A stretch of DNA of 64,000 nucleotides from Paragonimus westermani (taxonomy: Eukaryota; Platyhelminthes; Trematoda; Plagiorchiida; Troglotrematidae): positions 62,001-126,000 of the forward strand of contig QNGE01000776.1 in NCBI GenBank assembly GCA_008508345.1, given 5' to 3'. Positions 24,491 to 39,178 of the stretch are shown here, piece after piece. The position numbers were made by a program, and so were the translations under genes. Position 1 is the first letter of the stretch. Every line of letters starts with the position of its first letter. The notes below the pieces were generated by a model. That model worked only from the letters and a program-made list of their open reading frames with translations, did no database searches and was not told the origin of the DNA.

Positions 24491-27400
24491 TGGGTTGTTA
24501 TTATGTGTAGATGTTGTCCATCAGCATGACTACTTGTGAGTAAGCATAGGTTGTTGTTGATTCTGTTGTAAAATCTGTACAGGTAAGTTTATTGATTCTG
24601 CTGAGTGGGTTACAATATGGGTCAAAGTTTCCTCAATCTGGAGTCAGAAAAAGCAATGAGCGCTCAACTCACTTTTTGTGACTGTCAAAAATACCCGCAA
24701 ACTGTATACGTTTATTCAAACTATAACCTTCTTCTTCACGATGTAGTGAGCTCAGAAAACACGGTGGTTATCATAACATTCTGTTATTCAGATGTCTGTG
24801 GGTTCGAAGACCCATTTTTGACTAGTGTGTAGATATATAGAACCACAAATGAGACCAAACTGCACGCAATTTGTATTTGCGCGGGAAAACCCACTGCACT
24901 GGTCAACGTCTATCAGTATTTTCCCTCATGCGTCAAATATATTTGATTCCGCTTGCTGATACCGTTTACCTTAACAGATCATTCTCCCTCATTTTGTGTT
25001 TCTGCATACTTCAAGACAAGCTGCAAGATGGGGACATTTTGTATCGTGCCTTCTTTCATACTTTAGATCGATTTCTTCTCCAATTTATCGATCTCCAGCC
25101 TATGTCATTCTGTCGAGATTTCAGGAAAACAATGTTATCTTATTTATTTCATTGCACTTGTCAGCTGGATTTTTTAGACTGGTCGTCATTCTAAAAATAA
25201 ACGTCATAATGTGGAAGAAAATTATGCAATCTATTGAATATGTCTCTTCTAAAGAAAATGCTTTACTTAAAACATAGACCAAAGTCGATGAAAGAATAAT
25301 ATTGGCGCGGTATCACAAAATAATATTGTATGCTGCTCCCGTTCAATTTGCTCAACTTCTCATATATATGACTAGTTGTAAATTTCGTAGTTGGCCGAAA
25401 TATATGTTAATGTCAAATGCTAATTTGCATATTCCCAAGTGAAATTATCTGAAGAAAAATTTTCGATCGATAACGACATCTTTTGCTAAAGTGCACGGTA
25501 ACATACAATGTTTACTGTTGATTAAGAATGTTTAAACATTTGTCTAGTGTAATCTTTTAAAAAATGTACAAAACCGCTCCACTTCTTTGCATGACGTTTG
25601 GATAAAAACAGTTTTGGATTCAACTGATTCACTTGAGGAGTGAAAACAAAATCACACTTAAAAGGCTTATAATATTCATTCCATTTACAGTCAACTAAAA
25701 ACCTGTAATAAATGACGTGATTCTAACCTACACAAGCAAGTGGTCATTCCCCAACCAACCGCATCTCGCTAATCGACGTCAAAGTGCTAGAGACTTTTCT
25801 CTTAACCATCAATTTTGACTAACTTGACCATCGTATGAACGAAACATCGTCCAAATCACAATTTGTCGACCCCAAAACATTCTGCTCAATTCTATGGTTA
25901 CAGTTAAACCGACTGAGTTGTTTAAAATTGTATTTGACCAGCACTCACAGGAAGACTGACCGACTGTACCGTTCTGTTTGCTAGTTTCATATCGGGCTCC
26001 CCCTGTCTTCAAAATGTATGTATTTTGGCTGTTCAGTAGTCTAAAAATATGCTGAGCAACCACTATTACTCTGTGTTAGCACCATTTACGACTAGGTCTC
26101 CTTTAAGACCATTCTCCGATTTATAGTGAAATTTCTGCTAATACTCGCAAGCCGGATAATTAATGTTTTTTAGTGTGCTAGGTACCTACACCAATCCGAC
26201 ACGTTCTCTGAATTTCTCCCCCTTTTTATTACCACAAACATGAAAATTTAATTACTAACATCCCGTAACCAGAACAGAGTTGAAAACGTTACTGTATCTC
26301 ATTTTCGTTACCTCTACACAAAATTGTGGCAGCCGAAACTTATTTTCAATAAGGATATTCGATATTGTCTTGCACGTGAGCGAATAATGAAGTCACAGGA
26401 CTTCAGATTTATTCCAGATTTACTTCAGCAATCAGCACGGTGACATCAGTTGTAAGTAATCGAACTCTGTCGTATCCCTCTTACACTCTAGAAGCAGTTA
26501 GATAATTATCAGATATCAGCACTGTTGAATCTGAAATCATTTTATATCGAAGTGATTGTTCACAGACCTTATTTGTGTCACGGAACAGAGATGGTATACA
26601 TGGCGATATGCCAACATTTCGTCTACTCTTATGAGTCGCAAATGTAAAATATATCAGTTGTTTACATACCCGGACAAGCAGAAGTTGACATGTCTACAGA
26701 CTTTACCCTGTTGGTTGTATCCTTCACATAATTCAGTTTCTGAGGTTGACACAACTGTTTCAGCCTGGGTACATGTAAAATACGTGTGACAATGAAGGCT
26801 TGAATTTAATTGTTCATTAAACACATGAACACAAAGTGGAAATTTTCTTCACAACAAATAACCCCGTATCTTTATCGGAACATACTTTCCATTTGGAAAG
26901 ATACAGTTCAGGTTTTTAATCTTTCGGTTGTGTTTTGTTCCATCGCATTGGGTGAAACAATATCCTACACATCAGAAAATTATTTGTACACAATTTTATC
27001 TGGCAGAATGCCTGACAAAAGCTGCTAGAAAGCCTTCGAACATGACATTATAATTTCCAAATCCTCATTTTTGTGAGAGTTATAATACATTCATACAGAA
27101 ACTTTCCGTTCATTATGAATACGTGTCATACGTCATATGTTTTGCCGTCTCAGTTGGAGGTATACGAAGCCATCATTACTGCATGTTGGAGAAAAAGTTA
27201 GAGTAACACTTTTCCTGAAACGGAAAAATTAGCGAAAAGACGTCGGTTTTTAATTCATGTGTATGTACCCCGAAGGTTCCGACGTGATTTAAATGTCAGT
27301 ATTCCTCGATAGATGCGTGAGAGTGAGGTACCTTGTGCAAATCCATCATAACATCATATTCACTGATTGCAAACAATATGACGCCATTTCTTTTGTTGGT

Positions 27401-30400
27401 ACCATCCATTGCACTCTGCACTGTTGCTTGTTCGGGCTATTGCGGTTTTTGGTAATCCTTGAAATTGTTCGAATCGCGCTTAATCGTTGCACGCCATATT
27501 ATTCCATCTTATCTCCTAGAGTGGTTTTTAGTGCACTGAATTCGTTAGAAACAACGACAGCTGAAAAAATTCAGGAATACCAGAGCCAACTAGCATTCAC
27601 TTAGCGGAAGTACATTGAGAGCATCTAGTGTGTGCATTCCATCTAATCTTTCTTGCTGGTAATTACGTCTCTGTTGGGTGTCCTTCTACATTTCCTAACA
27701 CCACAATGTCTTGTGACTATCTTATTTCGCGAACGTAACAAGCACTAAATCATCTCAGAAGTATCGACCGAATATAGATCCCGGAGAAATCAGTATAATC
27801 TAGTGTATTGTATACTGTTCAGTGATCCAATTGTAACAGCTTGTTTTGTGATGTAAAGTCAAGAAATACATTCAAATATATCCGCAGTGATACACTAATA
27901 TAAGATCGAATACTTATAGGTTTTTGGATATCAACAAACCATAATGTGAGTCTGTTTTTTTATATGGGATATTTTTAAATAAATGCACACTTTTTAATGC
28001 ACTATCTTTCAGTTTCAACGTCACCTGCAGTGTATGATGGTTGATGGCTAGTAGGTTGACTAATCTGTTCTGAATAATAAATATATTCAAAGTTGTTCAG
28101 AGTTACCCAGCCATAGCAAAAATACGTTAACGCTTCAGCCATTTACCATTCATAAAAACAACTGTTTTGATAAAAGCGGCATCATAATATCTAACTAAAA
28201 GCTCGAATACATCACAGTACGGAAAGTGCAAACATGGGCACAAAATATAAATATTTGTGGAATAGACTAGAAAATATTTTCTCATCGTTGTCACAGTATG
28301 TGACATTGCTGTGCCATTTTAGGCACAAACACTGAAGCTTAATGTACTCCTCTTATTGCAGTCAATTATAAGATTTTTGTTTACCAAACCTAATTCTCTA
28401 GTAGTGTATTAAAAGCTTACACTGACAGTCAAGTTCCCAGGAAAATCATGGAGTATACAAGTAATCACATTTATTTTGTAGTATGTTTCTGTGGGTTTGT
28501 TTGACAGTAGCACAGTCTCCTATCTCAAATGGTCTGGTGTTTACGAAGAATGCCTGAACAATTTCAGAGGTAGCAATGTAATGGGTATCCAATTATTATG
28601 TCTAGTAAGAATGGAGTGGCAAACATCGTTTTACATATAATCAGTTATATTTATAAACATTTGGATAGATTGCCCATGCGTGCATAGAGGACGGTGTTCA
28701 CACTACTTTGTTCAATAGTAAACCGATAGACATTGCACGATCTTTAGTAGGCACGTAGAAAAAATTCATGACATTATTCTTCATTGTTTTTACCGTCACT
28801 TTGGGAGAATTAGAGATTCAATTGGATTCAGACCAGCAAAAAAGCGGCATGCCTAAAGGAGAAAGAACTTTATCAGCTAATCCACAATTTGTGTCACCCA
28901 TCCACAAATACACTGACATTTAAATGATAACCCCATCAATTTGATTGCGTCTTCTCTATCACGGCAGTTTTTATTAAGGGTTGCAAATTTTACGCAATTT
29001 GTTTGTAAACCAGAAAGTTCTCTATAAAACATATTGAGTGATATGTACATAATTAAATCCCACCATTTTCATGGAGCCTGTTGATGGCAGAGATCTAGTA
29101 TCTAAGTGTTTGGAACCGGCAAAACCATCAGTATGGTTAAGGAGAATGTTGACAGCAAGGTTCTTTGGTTATATACTAAAAATGTGTCCAGTTCATGAGT
29201 AGACGAGGCTAAAGAACGTTTAATATCTGGGAAATGCTGATAGATGCGACAATCAAAATCCGAAATTGCATCACAAAGTTAGAATGTTAACACTGCGTAT
29301 TACACAGCTGAAAACTAAGGTCCATTGCAACTTTAACGGCATTCTAACGGTTTTAATTCGATATTCAGCGGGATATATCACAGAAAATTCACTCTCAATT
29401 TTTCCACCTTCCTTACCCAACTGCTAACAAGTTTGCAGCTCTTCAAATACTTCCGCAATTCCAACATGGTAGTAGAGCTGGTGAATAACTGTCATCATAT
29501 ACCTCCTCAGGATCAGTTCGGAGCCATAGTTGTGTTTCTCCTACCCACGAAATGGCCATGTGCCTTGCTTTTTGACACTTCTTTGCATGCTTGAAAAAGC
29601 CAGCACAAAAATGTGTTCGCTCCATATAAACCAACAAAAGGTGTTTTGATGATATATTTTGTGTGCGTGATTCACGATAGTACACAGACGGTCAGTGTGC
29701 ACGATTCAACGATTTTCATCCATGCACCTCAGCTCAAATTTTTGTGAGTAGATATTGAAATTAGTTTCACAGAAAATGAATCTGTCACGCAAAGGTTGCT
29801 TATGAGGTCCGTTTTGAAGAAGTACTATATTTGTTAGAAAAATTTTGTGCCATCCTTGATAACACGAGGCCACATTCGAATCTAAGTAAGTAGTTATCGC
29901 AAAATTTTCTTCGCACAGCTAATTAGAGAAGAATAGCTGCATCACAATGAAAATACAAAGCGCTTTATTCTCCTAAACGACTGGAAAATCGTTACGTTTC
30001 TGAACGAGGGGTATCACAAATTTTCATTAACTTACTGAAGGCAACTGACCTTCGTTCTCGTTAAGATAGAATTAGCTGTTTGACGTCATACTTAGTTTCA
30101 AGAGAGGTTATCTGTTCGCTTAACTGCAGAGCGGTCACGTTCGGATTCATGAGCCACAAAACATATTTATTGTTTCCATACGTGTATTCTATTGACACCT
30201 GACTTGCTTCAATACTGTGTTGAGAAACAGTTGAACTTGCCCTAAGTAGGTAACATGCATGAACATCCAGAACATAGAGAAGAGGGTCAAGGCATTCGCT
30301 CATCGAAACGAGTATTATCTCAGAACTGAACAGTAAATGGGGGCTAGGTTACGTCGGTGGAGTAGCCGATGTACACCAAGAGCAATACAGCTAAGCTTGT

Positions 30401-33400
30401 TATCACACAAAATCTCTCTGAACCAGGATCTATTGTGCAGTCAGGTTGAGAATACCCTTCACATGCTGCACTTCCCAACTGTCACTATACTTACTATCTG
30501 TGTACAAATCGTGTGAAAAACCATCTAGTATAGCCGACATTTGGATTATTTACAGTCATGCTGTTGCTCATATTTTTGGGCTGCTTCCAGTCTTCGACAG
30601 GCTCTAAAAATTCGGTTTTGTGTGTTTCATGTCGCATATCTCCGTTCTTTTGTTTGCTTACACCAAGTAATCTTGCAGCACTTGTGACAAATTTATGCTG
30701 CCCAACCCAGTACGACCAGCCTAACAACTGAAGGTTCAATCAAAGTTTTGCAGTACAAATGATCTCTCAAATGCTGCTCACATCCACTGTAACTCCTGTT
30801 GGTGATCTTCTCACCTACTTTTTTCGCAGTGAATATCGCTGTAACTCCGTGGTTAAAAACAACGGCTATTGTCATTCTGATTACGTCAGTGTATTTCTGT
30901 CCCCTTTCCGCACTTTTAAATTTAACTGTTCGCAGTACGGCAAGGAATGAGTTATCGGGTTAAAGTAACCAATCAATAGACGCTTTAAACTGCGCCAGTA
31001 CTGAAGGCAGTAATCAACAACTTGTGGAGCACAACAGGAACTCAGTTATTCACGGGACTTCTACCCCTAGAAAATTAGTATTCAAACGCCTGTATATCAC
31101 TTCACGCCATGGTGCTCAGAATCCGTCCAGATCTAGGGTGCACGCTCAAAATTCAAGATGATCACTAGTTCATGATTCGTTTGAAAGAATACGTCAGTTC
31201 AGAAGTTTCATCCGTAGAATCATAGTTTCCAACTGTTCCTACGTTCTTTCACAGTTCGTTCATCTTTCAAGGAAATGAATCATCCTGTTCACCAGATCCC
31301 TGAAATTTTTGGCCGGACAAAGCGGTTACATAGACATGCAAAACACAACTGCCGTTACTAATTTTAACTTGAAAATGTGCAAGAAACCTGAAGACGGAGC
31401 CTTAGGAGATAACGGTACTGTCCAGTCGGCAGATAGATGGGAACCTTCATTTATTAGTTAACTGATGCACACACGACCTTCCGTAGACTCATATTGGAGT
31501 GTAGAAAAATTCACAAATCCGTTGCTTGACAGAATTACAGTTAGCCTTTAACGTATTTTCTCAGTTTGCTGAGATATTGAGTGCAGCAGGATATGAGCCA
31601 ATCTTATTGCCTTCCATTTCAATGAATTCACAACATTGTGCTTCATTTTTGCTTAAATCATTTTACTTTACATATCTTCAGTGAGATCCACTGGCTTTAA
31701 ACGTGATGGTTCTGGTAGCTAAAATGTTCACTTTTAGGGGATTTATAAAGTGTGAGAACTTGACACGTATATTCTATGGCCAGACAGTTCATGTTAGACC
31801 TTCCGTTGATTTTGTTGTCATGTGATCGGTACTGTTTGCATTGATGGTACGCAACGGAAACCATTTAAAATTTACATTGCAAACGTCATAAATGCCCGCA
31901 CGAGTTGTGAATGACATATACTTGTCTATGTTTGCCAACCGTTTCATGTTTTGATAGCCTGTTGTACACCTTGTTGTACTCAACTGTACTAAGCCACCAC
32001 AAACAGTGTAAAACAAAAAACGAGAGTTTCTGAAATGCTTCTGCCGAAAAACAACATACAATTTTTGAAGACCTCAGGGAGTTTAAAGTTTGTTCAAAAA
32101 TTATGCTTAACTAAGATGTTTTAGGTAGAACCCACGAAAGATTTTTTATTTGTGGTTTGTTTTGTTGTGCAAAAACTGCAATGAGTCAACTACTTGCAAT
32201 TTTATAATTAGCCAAAGTCAGCTGAAAATTTTGCGTGTGGCTAGAGTGACCACTATACGGGATTTTCGAAACAACCAATCAATTGAAACACGTTGTTACA
32301 TTTGAAGATGCATGTGACGACGCGGAAGTATTAGTAAGTTATACCAAGAAATGATTTTAGACACAACGGTTGATGAGTACTCAACAGATGCTAGATTTTC
32401 ACAGTTAGTTGTACAATACTGTGATTATGCTTTTGAAAACGTGTTAGGATCGCTAAGAATTTGCGCTAAGTAACATACACTGAACAAACGGCAGGTACCA
32501 CGTACACACGTGTGGAGATTCGAGGCAGGAATTTGTTGAAGATTTGGGTTTATACTTAAAACGACCACAAAAAGAAGCCTACCACAGTTGGACGCGCGTT
32601 TGGGAGCAAGACATGACTGATTTAAAACGTAAGGACGTCATTCAGCCGAAGAGATGGCACTGAGAACCAGCACTGCCGTCAAAGGTACTTTATGAATCTG
32701 CGAATATCAGGAAACTTACCGCAAGACAACTCGGTCAAATTGGACTACGTATGTTTTCACCAAACGGTAGACATAATCAAGCAGAACTGAAAACACCTCG
32801 AACGCCGTATCGGTCAACATGTGAATACTATCTCGAATCTCGGTCTGCTTTGTCAGTTGATTACTTATAAAGTTAGGACAGTAGGACTGCTCTGTTTTGA
32901 AATTTATTTCTGAAGAAAACCACTGAAAAGCTATTGACTATATTCTAATCTAAGAAAAATGACTAAAAATTTGTGAGTTTGGTTGCATAGTAATATAATG
33001 TGCATGCGTTTTACCAGATAACCTGTTCGATAAGGCCGTTCATCGGATTGAGGAAACGAGTAACACTACATATTCAATTCCATAGGTAGCACCTCTGTAC
33101 TCTATTCGAAATGAGTCTTTCGGATTATGCAAAAGTTAACTAAAGTTTGAAAAAAAACTAATGAAAGATTATACTTCGGACTTTATTCAAATTCCTGACG
33201 TATGAAGGAGATGCCCGTCTACTTAAACGTGTCAAGTAACAACTGTTTGTCTGACAGACTGCTGGAAATAGACGAATATCAATTCCATAGACAAGAACAT
33301 AATATGTCCGTATTGTAGTAGTGAATACCGCAAAAAGAATCATGAAGAAAATTGACTTTCTATTTGAGGAGGATGAAAGGACGTGTACGAATTGGGTCGC

Positions 33401-34012
33401 GTCGTCAACAGTGATATGCACTGAAATTAAACAAATTGATTTGAGTATTTTTCTTAGGTGTGACAGTTGGCGTAAGAGAAGTACAGAGTCACGTGTTCAG
33501 TGGATCAAATGCTCAACTACGAATTTCTAAGAGCCACGAATTATGCGTTCAAGCTAGTTCTAATATGGGTCCATTTTGGATCTCAAAAAACTGAAAGGTA
33601 AGCCGTTCTTCATTCAGAAAATTTCCCCATTCTGATGAGAAACCATAGTTCTGCCGTCAGACGTTTGATATTCGACTACATTTTTGATATATGCTGTAAA
33701 AACGCTGTTCTCTTACATTTCACTGAAGTCGTCACTTCGTTTATAGGGAAAAAATTACAGTTACTCTTGCGCGAGCACTGATCGATACTCTGCTAGTGAC
33801 AAGTAAATTTTGTGCCAAGTAAAGTTATTAACTATAACTGTGCAAACTAACTTGAAAATACTGGTATAATTGCATGAGCTTTCACATCTAATCTGACAAA
33901 TTCTCATTCGTGTCACTTTCTGCCTTTCGAACCTTCATTCGATGATCTACCTGCATGTAGAGCTGCGTTAAGCTAATAACCACCACTGCCTGCCTATATT
34001 ATTGTTGTACAG

Positions 34013-34143
34013 GGAGGAGTCATCGGTATCAACATCGATTGGGAGTGTGACCTGGACTGGAGTGTGAAATACTGCAACCCGTCTTATGCCTTCAGAAGGC
34101 TTGATGATGCAAATGCCCCCATTGCTAAAGGATTCAATTTCCG
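34013..34143 (+). CDS. P2X: P2X purinoceptor, internal exon (head of ATP site)
   Basis: This exon encodes GGVIGINIDWECDLDW, a second conserved Cys pair (C-x8-C), SYAFRRLDD and the ATP-contact motif FNFR, completed across the donor. The vertebrate counterpart reads GGIMGIQVNWDCNLD...YSFRRLD...YNFRFAKYY. The Cys-Cys spacing is identical to vertebrate P2X. The acceptor AG is at 34011-34012 after a short T-rich run, and the donor GTAAGT is at 34144. The exon opens in phase 0 (joining ESIFVT to GGVIG) and ends after two bases of the NFR arginine codon, which the next exon completes. Its 43 full codons have no stop. It is separated from the previous exon by about 32 kb containing most of the transposons in the window. 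Identification as P2X is very secure because several family-diagnostic strings occur in the right order. Confidence 0.93.
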
Positions 34144-35671
34144 GTAAGTTGCTCACCAAATGAGTAATTACAAAAGATGCAATCGTCCGTGGAGGTTTTT
34201 GTGTCAATTTGTGTGGGTTTTAACCAGTTGCACACTTCTAAGTATTTGGAACGAAAAGTAATCTTAATACTGATTTTCACCCTCGTTATTTTTAAGTCAT
34301 TGTGTCTGCAACGGTCGAGGAAGTAGCTGTGCACATATAACAAATAACCAGTGTGTGTCATTGTTCTAGTGGATAAACTGCTTGGAACAATTAACTACCA
34401 AGGTGATCGCTGGAAATAAGTTACCTAGTTAGAAACACAACGGTTGAATTATATTTGTTGCTTTGACCCACGACTCATTTGCACGTGAGATTAGACAAAC
34501 CATACATAATCAATAACTCCTTGTGAAGCGCGCGAATTTGTTCTCTAGACGTGAAATTCCAGAAAATTAGACATTGTTGTGTATTTGTGACTGTTCTGTA
34601 CGGGTGGGTGAAAATAAACAAGGCCATTTTTTTAAATGTTATCAATAGGCAATTTTTCGGGATACGGGGTGGAGCAATTGCAGACTCACACTGGTAACGT
34701 TTTTGAGATAAAGTTATCCGTAATCAGCTAGCCTATAGATCTCCTATCCACAACAAATTTTCAAACAGCGTCTTCTAGGGTGCAGCACGACTTAAAAATC
34801 GTTCTTCGCCACGTTGGCCACTTTTACCTATTCTTACCAAGACGGGAATGTAATGCCTGGTTATACTTTTATTAGGCAATATTACTAATCTCGGCGTTAT
34901 CGATCTCATCAGTAGTTGTTTTCAAAAGCAGTATTTCGCTGCCAGCGAAATTACAGCTGTGGATAGAACTTACCGCCAGATGGATCTCCTCAACAGGAAA
35001 TGTACGAAGGTTCATTAGATATGAGGCGAAGAACTAAAGGTATCAATAGGGCGACTTCCCAAAGTCTACGAGAATACGCAGGAATTACTCTTAGTTACCA
35101 TTGTGTCACACACGCTGGTTGTCAAAATTGCAGCTTCCCCAATTCACACCAGTGACAAATCATTAATGGCAAGTGTACCGCTTAGCTAGTGGAATTAACC
35201 ATGAGGGTGCAACCTGACCGAGAGGCATTAACCGATTATTTGTTGTTTATAGTTGACCTTACACCCACCGCGACAACCTGAAAAACTGAGCATTACTCGT
35301 AACCAAAATTGCCTTATCGTTTGGATGAGTGATTTTATCCAGGCAACCTATGCGCTGCATCGTTTAGTGTATTCCATTCAGCGCAGTGTGATGGTGAGTT
35401 ACCTGTTTGTGTCGTCTTAGCTCGGTTGGTGGAACATGTGCGTGGGGGTTTATGGTTCTTTCCGCTGCTTCCAATTCCCATGAACTTAGAATGTTTCACA
35501 GGTAGTTTTCGTCTAATTATGTGCAGTACAGTTCTAGTGTTTTGCAGGACACACCCCGAGGTTCCAAATTTATGGACAAATATATACAGCTACAAGGGAT
35601 AATTCCGAGAATTAGTGATCAAAAGTTGTGATCACTGAAAAGGTTATGAGTAAAGTGATGACAGAATGGTA

Positions 35672-35735
35672 GCCAGGGACCCTAACTGCCGAGTGCTAGG
35701 CAGGAAGTTAACACGCTATCTACTATGCTACCACC
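35672..35735 (-). repeat. tRNA-like (SINE-head) relic
   Basis: The minus strand begins GGTGGTAGCATAGTAGATAG, which resembles a pol III A box (TAGCNNAGTNG), and about 40 bases on has GGGTCCCTGGCTACC, a decayed B box position. No cloverleaf forms. It is probably a remnant of a tRNA-derived short element. Confidence 0.35.
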
Positions 35736-38700
35736 ACACATGCGGGGATGTGAATGTATCAAGAGTTAAGTATATCCACTCACGACATGATAAACATTGA
35801 TTCGCTTTTTTGCACTGCTAACTTTAATTGTTTCTGCCAAAGCTTTTTGAAGTTTCAGTTACTGACAACTGATTCCTATGCATATATTCCATTTGATTCT
35901 AGAGTGTACATTCTGCCGACTGTCAGTCCATTAAGTACAGAACCAGACTGATCCAAACAGAACTTTCGTCTTGTTCTGCTGGAATCAGAAATTTTACAGT
36001 TGTCCTGGGAGACTGCATATGGTCCCGGATCTCAACGGATTTCATAGTTACCAAGCCCTTTCGTTTGAATGTACATTCCTGCTTCAAGAAACAGCATAGA
36101 ATTTCATGTCTAGCAGTGAGTATTAACTATCGCCGAACAAATATGTTGATCGACGCGCAATTTAGTTTACTCACTATTTTCAACTACAGACTGACAATAA
36201 TCTTATTAGCCATTAGGCAGTGGAAAAGCGACGTACATTTCGTTGTTTTTCTGACAGCGTACAACAAAGCAAAGAGAAGCTAACAGACCCTTTCAGATAG
36301 CTTCAAATCTTTGGAGATTATTAGACATAAATGCCGGACGTAGTTGATCGTTCACATCTGCCATAAAACAATACGTGCCAACTTAAACAGTACACAGATA
36401 GAATGGTTTTTAATCCGTGATAACGAGTTTTAAACTATTAAGGCTTTTCGGGATACGATTCAATTACGGTCTACTTTTTCTGGGTTACAAATTAGTCTCT
36501 TGTGATTTTCGAACAGTCCAGCTTTCCACTACTTGTTATCAGTCTTCGTGAACAGGTGGAGCGTTTTGTCTCACTTTACCAAGTAAGCTCTTCCGTTTAA
36601 TCAACACAGTCGGCTTAGAAGATCGCGCCAACCAAAAATGTCCTGCTCTTAGTCTGTTCAAGTACCGATGTGCAACAGTGAATGCGAATTCGTTGTTTTT
36701 TGCACATGAATGAAGGCAGCAATCCAAACCAAACTCATCTTCCATTTTGATGTTCATAGTTTTTCAAATAAATTTTACGTTTGGTGCAGAAATCAGGGCA
36801 AAGCGGTTTGTTTTATTCATACGGTGTTTTGCTACTGATGGAGCTTGTTTTGATACTCATATTTTGAGACTTCTCTTGGTTGATACTCCAAATCTTCGAG
36901 GGATGCTTTTGACTAAATGTTTGACACAGCACAAACATTACCTCGTTTCCTATCAGTGCAATTTTTAAGCTGATTAGACTGGGTGGTAGCAGTAGTTAAT
37001 GAACCTTTGTCAAGATCTCTCTCGCCTGTACCTTATGAGTTTAAGGTTCACTGAATTCGTTCTTGGAGAATAAATGCCCTGTTACCGTGCGGTGTTTTTG
37101 ACTACTTCAACTACTTTCACGCACTGTGGAGCTACGTTGTCACCTGCTTCTCGAGTTTTCACTGCTAAGTTGCCCCTACCCAAGTGTTTGTACGATTCCT
37201 GGAAACTGATACCATCCGTAAGAAATATATGTATACTAGCATTTGTTGCTCTTAACAACAGTCTGCTGTTCTTATTGATCAGTCTCCATGGAGCACTTGC
37301 TTCCGAGCATTGTTCACAATCGCCGGACTTTCAGTAAATTTTGAGTACTCTTCTGAAACCTATTTTTCTTATATATGTATCTGACCAGTACAGCGTTTCG
37401 GTACCGCATCTTTCCATACCCAGATAATCTGCTAGAACAGTTTATACTTTAACTCTGTTCACGCTGGAGTACGGATATTTATGTCTACACATGGTCGTCT
37501 GCTAGCTAGTGGTTCATTTTTGATTTTGAACTTTTCCACTGCTGAGCACTCAGTGAGCGAAATCTTGGAGGATATGTTCCGAATGGTCGGTAATTCTCTA
37601 AAGTGTAGCGTAAATCCAGACTCAGTTTGAAGGGGCATTTTCACGGGATATGATAGTAATTGTTAAATGTTAATGAAAAATAATAAGACGGATGAATCTG
37701 ATAAAGATTTTTGAGAAAATATGGAAAGAAAATCTTGTCTTTTCAAGCATATCTTGATACTGTGCGTTTCAAACACCGGCGAGACTGTTATACTCTAAAT
37801 CGCATTAACTAAAAGATAGAAATAACGTGTGTTTTACGATGGTTAGGTAAAAGTGTGTTGTGATGGAATAAATCCAGCAAACATTAATTTGGGGGTAATA
37901 CTAATGTCATAGGTGGATCGTGTTTGTATGAGGTGTTATTGATCAGCCCAAGCTGAAACCTGTTGTAGCACAGTTTGCCCATAACCCCGTTTTACCTTTA
38001 ATTTGTTAGTTTGAAACGTAGATTAAAACGTTCAATCCATCTGGCTCTATCCGTACCATGTTTAATGTGGATATTTCCAGTTGCAATTATCAATCAGAAC
38101 AACACGTACTTTAACAGAAAAGCTCATATAAACCCTTAATTAATAGAACCATGTCCCAGAATCATTATTTTCCTGAGCAAGTACGTTGAAATAAATATCT
38201 GAAATAAAGGTGTTTATTGAAACAAAGTGCCTTCTACAACGTGCACTCCGTGGCTGTGTCCAATACAAAAAATTAAAAGTTTGCAACAATCTCTGGTGTA
38301 AATATAAACTAAACATAGATGTAAACCAAAAATTTGACAAATTTAACGCAAATCTTACGCAATTCAGCCACTAATTAACACGTCTGCCACGAGTCTTGTC
38401 ACATCTTCTTAGCTTCACTGTATGCACAGAAGTTTGTGGTGAAATTCCCTAATGCGTCCACTGATTTAGATTGCATAGGGCTGGATTTTGACTTGTTCGA
38501 TGTTTCAGCTTTATGGCCGAGTTGCAGTGGTCACGTATGCAAGTGTTCGTCACATGAGGTGCATCATGTCCGTCAACCCAGCAGACTGCTTTCTAGTCCT
38601 CAAACCAATCTTTTCGCCAAACTGTCACAAGTTTCACTTAAAAAACACAAGACAGCTCTTAACATTACGCTTATCGGTCTGAATCTTTGTTTGATTAGCC

Positions 38701-39127
38701 ATAACTTTGTGGAAACTGTCTAAAGGGGAACGAATCCAAAATAATCGCTGGTCTCACGAAAGACATACTGGAAACATAAGCGTGGTTGTTTGTTCCACAC
38801 AAGATAAACTGTAAACGTGTTACAATTTCCAAGTAACCCGAATAAAAGGTAAATCCATGGTTTTTTCACTGTTCCTATTACGTTCAATGTGTTAGTCTTA
38901 AAGACACCTGTACTCCGATTTTAGCTGACGACCACTATCGAACTAATTTCACTGACAAAACGAAACACTAAATTCCCGTTCCTCAGTTCATCGGAAATAA
39001 AAAGGATATTCATCAGAAGGTGGAACCTTTTGCCTTTTGTTATTAGTAATACGTGATGACCGGTTTCAACTCAATATGGATGGAATTAACAATATCCACA
39101 CCTTTAGCAAAAGAACAAGAAACAGCA

Positions 39128-39178
39128 TATTCTGAAGTGGTTGTTGCAGGCGGCAATGTAACGTGAGTTCGAGTCCTA
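39128..39178 (+). repeat. Possible tRNA-like relic (B box)
   Basis: GAGTTCGAGTCC is a near-perfect pol III B box, about 30 bases after AGTGGTTG, which may be a decayed A box. Flanking stems were not found, so this is weak. Confidence 0.25.

Larger units (their letters stand above)
2039..34012 (+). other. P2X intron of about 32 kb with nested transposons
   Basis: The intron is bounded by GTAAGT at 2039 and AG at 34011-34012. It contains two PLEs (4820-8200), a Ty3/gypsy element and a PLE on the minus strand (19340-24490). In the remaining stretches (2039-4819, 8210-19300, 24500-34012) I translated or inspected the longer open frames and saw no recognisable domain, RNA gene or long repeat. Base composition there is AT-rich and uniform, typical of old intronic DNA. 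Confidence 0.85.

Noticed and set aside
24871..25277. Two overlapping open frames on the plus strand
   Set aside because: No recognisable domain, no convincing splice sites, and the hydrophobic composition is typical of AT-rich chance frames.
34890..34915. CTGATGAGAT on the minus strand
   Set aside because: The required GAA is missing and no helix II forms.
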